Of a DNA stretch of 64,000 nt, positions 16,624-25,196 are shown piece after piece (position 1 is the first letter of the stretch; every line of letters starts with the position of its first letter). The notes beneath the pieces were generated by a model. That model was not told the DNA's origin and made no database searches. It was given only the letters and a program-made list of their open reading frames with translations. The stretch lies in assembly GCF_000576635.1 (NCBI RefSeq), contig NZ_AVFL01000023.1, forward strand, positions 1-64,000, in the 5' to 3' direction. Source of the stretch: Skermanella stibiiresistens SB22 (lineage in GTDB: Bacteria; Pseudomonadota; Alphaproteobacteria; Azospirillales; Azospirillaceae). The position numbers were made by a program, and so were the translations under genes.

Positions 16624-17551
16624 GCGTGGTCGCGGCCACCGCCGGCTGAAGGCGCGCCGTCGCCCTATCCTTGCTGGGCGAGGCTCCCGCGTGGCGCCGG
16701 TATGTCCGGGAAAAGCCCTCGTAGCTGCCGAAGCCGCATGCGACGGCGATTTCCGACAGCGGCTGGGTGGAGTAGAGCACCAGGGAACGCGCCCGCTCGA
16801 CCCGAAGCCAGAGATAGTAGCTGGTGGGAGACTGGCCGAGACCGGCGTGGAACAGCCGCTCCATCTGTCGGAGCGACAGGCCCGCCCGATCGGCCACAGT
16901 GTTCAGCGACAGCGGCTCCTCGAGATTCTGCTCCATCATCTGGACCGCCGCCGCCAGCTTGGCATGCTGGAGCCCCAGCCGCCGCGGCACCTCCGCCCGC
17001 TGGCTGGAATGGGCGTCGCGGATGGCGGGGTGGATGAACTGCTCGGACACGGCGACGGCGACCCGATGGCCGAGGTCGATACGGATCAGGTGCAGCATCA
17101 TGTCCAGTGCCGCGGTGCCGCCAGCACAGGTCAAGCGCCGACGGTCGATGACGAAGATCGAGGGTTGGACCTCGATCCGGGGAAACTGCTCGGCCAAGCT
17201 GTCCAGGCATTCCCAGTGGGTCGTCGCCGCGTGCCCGTCCAGCAGGCCGGTGCGGGCGAGCAGCAGGCTGCCGCTGTCGATGGCGCCCAGGATGGTGCCT
17301 TGCCGGTCGAACCGGCGCAGCGGAACCGCCATCGCGTCGTCGAAGGTCTCGCCGGGATCGAACCCCGCGCACAGGATCAGCATTCCGGGAGAGGGGAGAT
17401 CGCCCAACCGATGATCCGTGACCAGCGTCATGCCGTTGCTGGCCATCACGATGCCGGTTTGGGCGGAAACGGTCGACCAGCGGTAATACGGTCGGCCCAT
17501 CAGATGGTTCGCGACACGCAAGGGTTCGACGGCGCAGGTGAAGGCCATCAT
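16607..17551 (-). CDS. cdhR: GATase1-like AraC-family regulator of carnitine catabolism
   Basis: A GlxA/CdhR-type regulator: an amidotransferase-like sensor domain (about 1-190) followed by two AraC helix-turn-helix motifs (about 215-305; PLSEIAVACGFGSYEGFSRTYRRHAG). The position beside the carnitine genes identifies it as the likely carnitine-responsive activator. The ATG at 17551 is probably not the true start: upstream in frame lies RDIAFLLFPKFS, the first beta strand of the fold. Translation therefore begins further up, perhaps at a CTG near 17632 or 17638. The sequence does not settle it. Confidence 0.8.
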   Translation of the reverse strand: MMAFTCAVEPLRVANHLMGRPYYRWSTVSAQTGIVMASNGMTLVTDHRLGDLPSPGMLILCAGFDPGETFDDAMAVPLRRFDRQGTILGAIDSGSLLLARTGLLDGHAATTHWECLDSLAEQFPRIEVQPSIFVIDRRRLTCAGGTAALDMMLHLIRIDLGHRVAVAVSEQFIHPAIRDAHSSQRAEVPRRLGLQHAKLAAAVQMMEQNLEEPLSLNTVADRAGLSLRQMERLFHAGLGQSPTSYYLWLRVERARSLVLYSTQPLSEIAVACGFGSYEGFSRTYRRHAGASPSKDRATARLQPAVAATTLTMRA

Positions 17552-17676
17552 CGAGAACTTGGGAAACAGGAGGAAGGCGATATCGCGGCCGGTCCGCTCA
17601 CCTGGCCGCTCGCTAGACGGTATCGCGTTCAGGCCCAGCCTCCGTCGCCAAAATTCACGTGTCCGACAGTGTGCGA

Positions 17677-18534
17677 TCAGCCGCCGCCGTGCAAGCCATC
17701 CGGTATTCCGGCCACGGCGAAGCCATGGCGGGCCAGGATCCGCTGGCCGGGGGGAGACATGATGTACAAGACCAAGGGCAAGGCCTTGGCCCTATCCGCG
17801 TTCTCCATGACGGTCAATCCATACTCGGCCGCCACGCCAAGTTCGGGAGGAAGCTCCACCACGGTGGCGCCCGGCAACTCAGAAGGAACGTGACGCGCCG
17901 CCGTGTGGTAGGTGAGGAAGACATCGGACCGGCCTTCCTGGATGTGCCATCCATAGACCGTCCGTCCCACCGGCGGATGGGGGGAGTTCGGCCCGCCGGT
18001 CAACGTCAGCGCCTTGGCCTCCAGCCTCTCCCGGCTGCCCGGCAGCACGGCTTCCGCTTTCGCGAACATCGCCCAGGCATAATCGCCGGATGGGTCGGCC
18101 CCAGGAGTCGAGGTCGCCAGTTTGATCGACGGGTCGAGCAGGCTCGTCAACAGGGTTCGCGGAGTCAGTTCCAATCCCGGCCGGACGATCGCGCAGAGGT
18201 GATTTCGGGCGAACAGCACCACGGGACCCGCCAGTCCCAGGTGCGACAAGGTCATCGGGTTGCCAAGATCGGCGGAGGCGAAGATATCTCCAAGCTCGCC
18301 CCTCTCCAAACGCCTGCGGATCAGTCCTGACGAGCCGAACATCGCTTCCACGGGAGCGCCGGTCTCGGCGGTATAGGCGCTTGCGACTTCCGAAAGCGCC
18401 GCCTTCAAGCTGCCAGCCGCGTGAAGGCGGATCGGTTTGGCGTTGATCACGGGAACCGAATCGGTAGGCGGAGGCATCGATACCGGAGCGTGATGGAGTT
18501 CACTTCCTAATCGGGGAAGGGACATGGACAGCAT
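17677..18534 (-). CDS. ModA-like substrate-binding protein (molybdate/tungstate type)
   Basis: A 285-residue protein with the ModA pattern: HAAGSLKAALSEVASAY near residue 38, GSSGLIRRRLERGELGDIFASAD, and TSTPGADPSGDYA. It binds an oxyanion or related small ligand. There is no clear signal peptide, and the first 30 residues are polar, so ATG 18534 may be wrong or the protein may act in the cytoplasm. No modBC genes adjoin it. It lies upstream of cdhR on the same strand, so cotranscription is possible but unexplained. Confidence 0.65.
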   Translation of the reverse strand: MLSMSLPRLGSELHHAPVSMPPPTDSVPVINAKPIRLHAAGSLKAALSEVASAYTAETGAPVEAMFGSSGLIRRRLERGELGDIFASADLGNPMTLSHLGLAGPVVLFARNHLCAIVRPGLELTPRTLLTSLLDPSIKLATSTPGADPSGDYAWAMFAKAEAVLPGSRERLEAKALTLTGGPNSPHPPVGRTVYGWHIQEGRSDVFLTYHTAARHVPSELPGATVVELPPELGVAAEYGLTVMENADRAKALPLVLYIMSPPGQRILARHGFAVAGIPDGLHGGG

Positions 18535-18643
18535 GCCACGGCATGCATGTTCGCGTGTCGCGGGTACGACTTATCCCCTATTCTCGCCAGTGTCCGGTGG
18601 AGCGGAACGGCCACTCCACCGAGACATACTGGAGGGAGAATCC

Positions 18644-18721
18644 ATGCTGAAATGGATAATCCGGCTCCGCTGGAAAGGACAGACGATCGAGATTGAAATC
18701 GAGATCGGACTGAACTTCTAA
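18644..18721 (+). CDS. 25-residue microprotein with strong ribosome site
   Basis: GGAGGGAGA lies 4 to 10 bases before an ATG that opens 25 codons reading MLKWIIRLRWKGQTIEIEIE and then IGLNF. Alternating hydrophobic and charged residues suggest an amphipathic beta strand or a membrane-surface peptide. The ribosome site is one of the best in the window, which is the main reason to believe it. The frame ends just before a strong hairpin. Confidence 0.45.
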   Translation: MLKWIIRLRWKGQTIEIEIEIGLNF

Positions 18722-18730
18722 CGGAGTCGC

Positions 18731-18757
18731 GGGAGGGGTGTAGCAAGCACCCCTCCC
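18731..18757. terminator. Bidirectional terminator hairpin
   Basis: A perfect 10-base inverted repeat, GGGAGGGGTG at 18731-18740 and its complement at 18748-18757, with a 7-base loop. It lies between the plus-strand microprotein and the convergent end of the cellulose operon. It can fold on either strand, but long T runs are absent. Confidence 0.55.
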
Positions 18758-19884
18758 TACTCCTCCACTCTAATCAAATTCGTGGCGGTTTGAAAGGGGC
18801 CGCGTGATGACGAGCCTTGGCCATATCGTCCGCCCGGCACCGGTACCAGTTGCCCCATCCGCCGCTGAACCGCCGCGTCCCAGCCATCGTTGGCCGGCAA
18901 GCCATTGGCCGCCTTGAACAGTTTGAGCGCCTTGCGGGATTGCGGTCCCCAGATGCCGTCGATCCGTCCTTCGTAGAGCCCAACCCCCTGGAGCAAGCGC
19001 TGGACGGTTTCCGCGTGCGTCGCGTTGTCCAGGTCCAGCAGGCTGGCCCGCCCCAGCGGAATGTCGCCGCTGGATTTCCCACGTGTGCTGATCGACAGGG
19101 TCGGGGACTCGGGCTTGACGCGGGGGGCGCTTCGGCCGACTGGCGGCTCGCCCCTTTCGGACGGCGGGACGATCTCGTCACGATGGCCAAGGTAGGAGGC
19201 GCCGGTTTCGATCGACGGCATCATGTTGCCGTTGAAGAACAGGGTCGCCGTGTCGAACGCCTCCAGCAACTCGCCGGGCTTCTTGTCCGGCGCGCAGAAG
19301 CGATACTCGGAGCGCAGAAGCTTGAACATCGGCGGCAGGACGCGCTCGGAATCGTCGATCACCTGCCACGCCAGGACGCAGCCGACGATGCCATCCGTCG
19401 CCGTCGCGTAGCTGTACATTCCATAGCGATTGACGCGGAGGTCCGGCTGGATCTTCGCCTGGAGCGTTGGAAACTCCTGTTCCAGCTTGACGGTCAGCAC
19501 GCGCTGGTCGTAACGCGGCGTCGCGAACGGTTCGCTTAGGGTCGTGATGCTGGTCAGCATCGACGTGGGACGGTGCCGGATTTCCAGCCGGAAGCTGTTC
19601 TCGCCCGGCAGGATGGTCGGGTTCTCCAGGGTCAGTTCGAAGATTTCCGTCAGCTTCCCATAGGTCTGGCGCCGCGCGGCCAGGATGTCCAGGGGGTGGT
19701 CCTCGGTGAAGATGACCGGAACATCGTCCTGGGCGACCCTGCGCCACGACTGGGAACTGGGGAGCTGGGCCTCCGGGTCATACCACGCGGTGCAGGCCGC
19801 CGTGGAGGCGAGGAGGCTCAGGGACAACGCCGCCTTGATCACGCGGCGGACGCCGGTGGACCGGCGGCCAATCTGGTTCACCAT
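18757..19884 (-). CDS. BcsN-like lipoprotein with peptidoglycan-binding domain
   Basis: A 375-residue lipoprotein: hydrophobic signal with lipobox ending in Cys31 (LLASTAAC), a BcsN-type body (about 40-230), a proline-rich linker and a C-terminal PG_binding_1 domain (about 285-340; GRIDGIWGPQSRKALKLFK). BcsN accompanies cellulose synthase in alphaproteobacteria. The peptidoglycan-binding tail would anchor the export complex to the cell wall. It is the last gene of the operon, and its ATG overlaps the TPR gene stop by one base. Confidence 0.7.
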   Translation of the reverse strand: MVNQIGRRSTGVRRVIKAALSLSLLASTAACTAWYDPEAQLPSSQSWRRVAQDDVPVIFTEDHPLDILAARRQTYGKLTEIFELTLENPTILPGENSFRLEIRHRPTSMLTSITTLSEPFATPRYDQRVLTVKLEQEFPTLQAKIQPDLRVNRYGMYSYATATDGIVGCVLAWQVIDDSERVLPPMFKLLRSEYRFCAPDKKPGELLEAFDTATLFFNGNMMPSIETGASYLGHRDEIVPPSERGEPPVGRSAPRVKPESPTLSISTRGKSSGDIPLGRASLLDLDNATHAETVQRLLQGVGLYEGRIDGIWGPQSRKALKLFKAANGLPANDGWDAAVQRRMGQLVPVPGGRYGQGSSSRGPFQTATNLIRVEE

Positions 19885-21686
19885 TATTCATAGCCCCCGG
19901 TGGTGACGCGGATTCCCTCGCGCGATTCAGGTGTGCTCAGCAGCTTGTCGAGTTGCCGGAAGATATCGAGCGCCTCGGTGATCCTATTTTCCTGGCGGAG
20001 GCTATAAGCGCGCAGGATCTCCAGGTCGCGGCGAGGCGGCATCACTTGGTTGCGAGCTTCGATCAGGCGCAGGGCCTCGGCGTAGTGGCCCGCCTCGTAA
20101 TGGCGGATCGCCTGCTGCGACAGCGCGTCGGCGTGGAGTTCCGCGATCTTGGCCCGGCTGAGGTTGCTGGTCGCGAGGTCGCGCATGGCCTCGTCGACCA
20201 TGCCGGCCTGGAGGCGCGACAGGATGATGCCGAGCTGGGCATTGTCCTCGTCGCTCGGCGTGCCCGACACGCCGGTTGAAACGGGGGTCGTTCCGGGGGC
20301 GGTGGCGCCAAGCGCCTTGGCCTCCTCGAAAGCCATGCGCGCTTCGGTCTCGCGCTTCAGCGACAGCAGGCACCAGCCGCGCATCTCGGCCATGGCGCTG
20401 GTCCAGCCCGGCAGCTCGCGGACGGGGTTCAGCTGGGCCAAGCAGTCGGAGGAGGCTCCCCGCGCATGGGCGGCGGTGGCGGCCCGCATGGCGGCGGCGG
20501 TGACCGCGTCACCCGCGGATTCCGGGCGAACGGCCGGAGCGCCACGCGCCCGCTGGGTCGCGGCGGCGGCGGACTTGGTGGCCGGTTTGCCTCTGCCCTT
20601 GGCCGCCGAGCCCTTGTCGGAGGCCAGCGCCTTCCTCACCTTGTCCGACGTCGACCAGGGTTTGGCGGCGTCCTCGGCCCGTTCCCGGTCCTTCAAGGCC
20701 AGATAGGTGTAGACGAGACCTTCGGCGGAATTCTCGTCAGGCCGCAAGGCGTTGGCGTAGAGGAACCACTTCTCCGCCTCGCGGTGGTTCTTTTCGTTGT
20801 GATAGTACCAACCAAGCGTCACGGCGCCGTCGCTATCCTTGGCGGCCCTGGTCTCCTCTTCGAACGACTTGACCTCCGTCGGATCCAGCTTGGCGCCCTT
20901 GGCGGTCGTCAGCTTGCGTGACAAGTTTCCCCGCTCCAGCTGGGCGCGGACCTGTTCGAACCGGGGTTTGCCCTCGGCGCTGGAACGCGCCGCCTCCTGG
21001 TTCAGCAGCGTCGCCAGCTGTGTCTCGCTCAAATAAGCCGACGCCTTGAGCAGGGTGTCCTGCCGCTCCTTTTCATTGGGGCAGGTGCCGATGATCTTGC
21101 CGAACAAGTCGTTGGCGTCGCCCTTGCGCCCAAGCTCACCATAGGCTTGCGCCACGGTCCACATGATGTCGATCGTGTCGCACGCCACCAGTTCCGGATG
21201 CTGGCCCGCGATCTCCACGACCGTCGTCCATTTCCGCGCCGCGCTGGCGAGCTGAATGCCGCCGCGCGTTTCCTGGACGCTCAGGTGCTTCTCCAACGCG
21301 GGGGACGCCGTCCAAGTCGGGTTGAGCCGCTTGATCTCGGCCAGCTTGGCGCGGGCTTCCGCCGTCTTGCCCTTGGCCGCCAGATCCCAAACGGGTGTCT
21401 CGTCGGCACCCGCCGTGGCGGGCTTGGGAGCCAGCAGGTCCTTGGGCGGCTGCCAGCTGGGGTCGAGCGCCTGGAGCCGCCGGATCTCCGCTTCGACGCG
21501 GCCAAGATCCCGCTTCGACGCGTAGTATCGCAGCGCGGTCTCATCCAGCGCTCCGGCCGATGGCTGGGGTTGATCGAGCGTCACGGTGGGAGCGGACGGA
21601 GCGATGTCCGGCTTTTGAGCGTGGGCGGGGCAGGCCGCGAACAGGCCGACGGCGGCGCCGAGACCGATCAGGGTATTTTTGACCAT
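19884..21686 (-). CDS. Periplasmic TPR protein of the cellulose operon
   Basis: A 600-residue exported protein with a signal peptide (1-23, ending AHA) and many degenerate TPR helices (for example AVTLGWYYHNEKNHREAEKWF and AIRHYEAGHYAEALRLIEARN). It resembles the TPR half of BcsC but has no outer-membrane beta-barrel, so it may be a periplasmic scaffold. The gene starts 2 bases after the endoglucanase stop, showing tight coupling. A low-complexity Ala/Lys linker lies near residue 350. Confidence 0.65.
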   Translation of the reverse strand: MVKNTLIGLGAAVGLFAACPAHAQKPDIAPSAPTVTLDQPQPSAGALDETALRYYASKRDLGRVEAEIRRLQALDPSWQPPKDLLAPKPATAGADETPVWDLAAKGKTAEARAKLAEIKRLNPTWTASPALEKHLSVQETRGGIQLASAARKWTTVVEIAGQHPELVACDTIDIMWTVAQAYGELGRKGDANDLFGKIIGTCPNEKERQDTLLKASAYLSETQLATLLNQEAARSSAEGKPRFEQVRAQLERGNLSRKLTTAKGAKLDPTEVKSFEEETRAAKDSDGAVTLGWYYHNEKNHREAEKWFLYANALRPDENSAEGLVYTYLALKDRERAEDAAKPWSTSDKVRKALASDKGSAAKGRGKPATKSAAAATQRARGAPAVRPESAGDAVTAAAMRAATAAHARGASSDCLAQLNPVRELPGWTSAMAEMRGWCLLSLKRETEARMAFEEAKALGATAPGTTPVSTGVSGTPSDEDNAQLGIILSRLQAGMVDEAMRDLATSNLSRAKIAELHADALSQQAIRHYEAGHYAEALRLIEARNQVMPPRRDLEILRAYSLRQENRITEALDIFRQLDKLLSTPESREGIRVTTGGYE

Positions 21687-21688
21687 GT

Positions 21689-22759
21689 CTATATCCCGGT
21701 TTCTTTGGCGGCTATCTTGGAAAGCAGCCGGAGTGATGCGGAGTAATAATCCTCAGGCATGGCGGCGTCTGGCCGGGGCGCGCGGTATCCCGCTTTCCGC
21801 GACCGAGCGACCAGCTCGTAAACCGCCAGGGTCCCGGCCGAAGCGGCCATGGCCGAGGGTTCGCCCGACGATAAATCGACCGTCGCCGCCATCGTCGGAC
21901 CGTCTTTCCGCGCTTCCACCAGCGTCAGGTAAGGCTCCAGGTACCAGGCGTCTTGATAGCCGGCCCAGGTCAGATAGAGCGGCACCCGGATCGCGTCGAA
22001 GCCGAACTTACCGGAGAACCCTTCGGCCAATCCAACGTTCAGATCGGGATCGACCAGCATCCAGTCCGGCGGCAGGTTCCACTGGCTGAACCGCCCGCGG
22101 GCGAGCAGGGCGAGGCCGCCGGTGACGATGTCGTTCCAATCCGGGTGCCGTTCCCAATCGTGGAACGCCAGCAACGCCGGAAAGACCCAGTAGGACGGAT
22201 TGACCACCAGCCCGCCCGGCCGGTCGAACCCTTGCGCTCCGGGCTTCAGGACGCTCTGATCACCGATCCGCTGGACCAGGGTTTCCCGGATCGTGACCGC
22301 CAGGGCGGTGGCGGCGTTCAGATAGCCGCGATCGTTCCACCGGCGGCCCGCCCGCAGAAGCGCCCAGGCGATCAGGATATCGCCATCGCTGGCGTTGTTG
22401 AGATCGGTGACCTTTCCCGAGCCAGCGGCCGCGGCGTCGGGCACCCATTTCCAGGCGGCCAAGCCGTCCTGCCGAACCATCAGCCTCGTGCGGGTCCACT
22501 GCCAGATCTGGTCGAAGTCGGACTTGGCGTCGGCGGATGCCGCCAGCAGCATGCCATAGCCTTGCCCCTCGGAATGGGAGATGCCGCCGTTGCCGGTATC
22601 GGTGACGCGCCCGTCCGCCGTCACGAAGGACTGGCGGAACCAACTCCAATCCTCCCGCGGCAGTGTGGGCGGAGGCGCCGCGCGAGCCATGAGCGGGGCG
22701 AAGGGCAGGCAAGCCGCCGTCGCCCCAGCCGCCTTGATCAAGTCACGCCGGTCAATCAT
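21689..22759 (-). CDS. bcsZ: GH8 endoglucanase (BcsZ/CelC type)
   Basis: A 356-residue glycoside hydrolase family 8 enzyme that trims nascent cellulose in the periplasm. Residues 4-14 (RRDLIKAAGAT) and the following hydrophobic stretch form a Tat-type signal. The catalytic SEGQGYGM (63-70, acid Glu64) and the family signature ASDGDILIAWALL (123-135) are present. ATG 22759 overlaps the bcsB stop by 8 bases. The enzyme is part of most bacterial cellulose operons. Confidence 0.88.
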   Translation of the reverse strand: MIDRRDLIKAAGATAACLPFAPLMARAAPPPTLPREDWSWFRQSFVTADGRVTDTGNGGISHSEGQGYGMLLAASADAKSDFDQIWQWTRTRLMVRQDGLAAWKWVPDAAAAGSGKVTDLNNASDGDILIAWALLRAGRRWNDRGYLNAATALAVTIRETLVQRIGDQSVLKPGAQGFDRPGGLVVNPSYWVFPALLAFHDWERHPDWNDIVTGGLALLARGRFSQWNLPPDWMLVDPDLNVGLAEGFSGKFGFDAIRVPLYLTWAGYQDAWYLEPYLTLVEARKDGPTMAATVDLSSGEPSAMAASAGTLAVYELVARSRKAGYRAPRPDAAMPEDYYSASLRLLSKIAAKETGI

Positions 22760-25196
22760 GGCCGGACTTCTGTTCATTGCCAAGAAATGTCCGGGTGACC
22801 AAGCCGAACGCCGCGACCAGGGCCAACAGGCCCGCCGTCCACCACAGCACATGTTCCGACATCAGGTTGCCGGCGATCAGGCGGAGGTTCGACACGCGGA
22901 GGTCGGTGTCGAACCTATGGTAGGTCGTCGCCGGCTCGATGCTTCTGGTGGCCGCTGGATCGGGGCCCCAAGCCGTGGCGGCCCCGGACAACCTGTCCCA
23001 GTACGGGCGACGAACCAGAAGTGCCGCACTCTCGGCCAGCTGCCCGTCACCGCCGGCCGTCAGGATCGTCCAGGTCCGGGACGGCGTGACCGTCGATTCC
23101 ATCTGCATCAGCAAGCCGGACGGTACCGGTCCACCGCCGGAGAACAAGCCGACCTCGGCGGGCTTGGCCTGGCCGAACACGGCGGGGAAGTGCTGGCGCA
23201 TCGACGTGACGGCATCCTCCGCCGCCTCCGATACGCTGGTGACGACGCTCTGCTTCTCCCCCGACTTGACGATCTTCTGCCAGCGGTTCCGGACATCGCC
23301 ATCGCCGGCGGGCGTCTCCGTCTCGCCGGAGGACTGTCCGGCCGCCCGCATCGCCTCGATCTGGGCCAGCAGTTGGCTGGTGTCGTCGTTGACCGGAGAG
23401 GCCGGGTCGGGCGACGGCGATGTGTCCAGCCCGATGCCCCAGGCGGCGGTCATCTCGGCTGGCTTGACTGGAAGCTCGACGCCGGGCAACCGCGCCAACG
23501 TCCGATGGTTTCCGACGATCAAGGCGTCGCCGATCGGCATCGTGGCGCCCGGCGGGACGAAGCGTGGCGCCAGGGGATGGCCCGAAGCCTGTGCCAGCTT
23601 GGCCAGCAGCGCCCAGGCGGCGGAGACCTCGTCCGCCGACCTGTTCATGAGGACCACGTCGAAGGCGTCGGCCCCGCCATCGGTGTAGGGGCTGCCGGTG
23701 CGGGCGAATGTGCCGAGGTCGGGGAATTGGGATAGCCGGGCGTATTCGGGCAGGGTCAGCGTGCTGTCGGAGAACAGGCTGAAGCGCGGCGAGATCTGCT
23801 GTTCGGGTATGCAGTTGGCGCCGTCGGCTGGCGGCAGATCGGCGGTGATCAGGATTTCGTTGTGGCCGGGCCGGAACAGCGACATCGGCAGATGAAGGTC
23901 ACGGCGTTCGATGATCGCGCCGTCGCGGCTCAGCGGCATCGCCGCGGCGGCTCCGCCATTGACGAAGACCGAGAGGGCGGCACCCGTCCCGATGCCGGGA
24001 GCGGACGCGGCGTTGATCCGCAGGATGGCCTTGCGGCTGTCCAGATTGAAGAAGTCCCGCCCCAGCGTCACCGCCAGCCTTTGCGAGAACCGGTAGCCGT
24101 TGAACTCGCGGGTCTTGTAGCCGAGTTCCGACAAGGCGACCGCCCGCCCGCTGGGGAAGGTCACCAGTTCCGGCACCGGAGCCGCGTGCGCGTCGGAAAC
24201 GATCATCTCGGCCGTGGCCGGCAACGTCACGGCGGGGTTGGAGAAGGCTTGTGTGGCGGTGGTCACCTCGTCCGCCGTGCGGCCGGAAACGACGAGGACC
24301 ATGGCTCCGTCGTCACCAACGTTGAACAGACCAAGATAGGGCCCGGTGATGGCGGTCTGGATCCGGTCGCCGACGATCGCGCCGAGTTGCTCCGCGTCGC
24401 CGATCAGGACATTGCGGCCATATCCCAGCGTTGATTTATCCAATCCAGGAAACAGGCGGTCGCCGTCGGGGCGCTGGACCACCGCGGTGCCAGCCTTGGG
24501 GGTGATGGCCCGATCGCCAGCCCGGAGCGCCACGCCCTGTGCGATCCCCGCTCCCCAAGCCAGTTGAGCCGTCCCGCCATCCGGTTTGGCGTTCAGGATG
24601 GTCAGGCCGTGCCCTGTGGGGGACGCCATCGCCAGCAGCGTCGCGGCATCCCGCAGCAGGGGGGCCGCGGAGGCGTCCTGGTCCAGCACCTCGAGGGACG
24701 AGCGGTCCAGCAAGGGACGCGCCCACATCTCGAATGTGCTCTCGACGCCACAACTCACCCGGTGCCGGGCGGTATAGTTGATGGTCAACTCGTTGCGGCC
24801 GGCTTTCAGATAGCCGGGTGGCATGTCGATGCTGGCCGAGACCGGCTTCTCGAACGCGGTCAGGGGAAGGTCGCCAAGTTCCAACCCGTTGAGCGCCACC
24901 TTGAAGTGGGACAGGTCCGGCAGGATGTGGACCGCGTTCTCGTAGGCCAGCTTCAGGACCGCCGGCTTGTCCTTGGCGGTGACGGGGAGGTTGAACGGGA
25001 TCGACAACGTGTCCGCCTCGCCGCCGAGGGTGGCGTGCAAGTCCGCATCGACCAACCGCGACAGCGGCACGGCTTCCAATTGGGGCTGTGCCGACGCGGG
25101 CATGGATGACGGTAGGGTGGCCGCGATCCAGACGGCGCCGGCGGTGGCCCGTTTGATGACGCGGGAGGACCGGCCGGGATGAGCGGGCTTCTTCAT
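22752..25196 (-). CDS. bcsB: Cellulose synthase regulatory/periplasmic subunit BcsB
   Basis: An 814-residue periplasmic guide subunit with a signal peptide (about 1-36, ending ASAQ), paired carbohydrate-binding and flavodoxin-like modules, and a C-terminal membrane anchor (about 782-802; HVLWWTAGLLALVAAFGLVT) that contacts BcsA. Typical segments are SCGVESTFEMWARP and ANCIPEQQISPRFSLFSDS. ATG 25196 overlaps the bcsA stop by 4 bases. The length is normal for the family. Confidence 0.9.
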   Translation of the reverse strand: MKKPAHPGRSSRVIKRATAGAVWIAATLPSSMPASAQPQLEAVPLSRLVDADLHATLGGEADTLSIPFNLPVTAKDKPAVLKLAYENAVHILPDLSHFKVALNGLELGDLPLTAFEKPVSASIDMPPGYLKAGRNELTINYTARHRVSCGVESTFEMWARPLLDRSSLEVLDQDASAAPLLRDAATLLAMASPTGHGLTILNAKPDGGTAQLAWGAGIAQGVALRAGDRAITPKAGTAVVQRPDGDRLFPGLDKSTLGYGRNVLIGDAEQLGAIVGDRIQTAITGPYLGLFNVGDDGAMVLVVSGRTADEVTTATQAFSNPAVTLPATAEMIVSDAHAAPVPELVTFPSGRAVALSELGYKTREFNGYRFSQRLAVTLGRDFFNLDSRKAILRINAASAPGIGTGAALSVFVNGGAAAAMPLSRDGAIIERRDLHLPMSLFRPGHNEILITADLPPADGANCIPEQQISPRFSLFSDSTLTLPEYARLSQFPDLGTFARTGSPYTDGGADAFDVVLMNRSADEVSAAWALLAKLAQASGHPLAPRFVPPGATMPIGDALIVGNHRTLARLPGVELPVKPAEMTAAWGIGLDTSPSPDPASPVNDDTSQLLAQIEAMRAAGQSSGETETPAGDGDVRNRWQKIVKSGEKQSVVTSVSEAAEDAVTSMRQHFPAVFGQAKPAEVGLFSGGGPVPSGLLMQMESTVTPSRTWTILTAGGDGQLAESAALLVRRPYWDRLSGAATAWGPDPAATRSIEPATTYHRFDTDLRVSNLRLIAGNLMSEHVLWWTAGLLALVAAFGLVTRTFLGNEQKSGHD

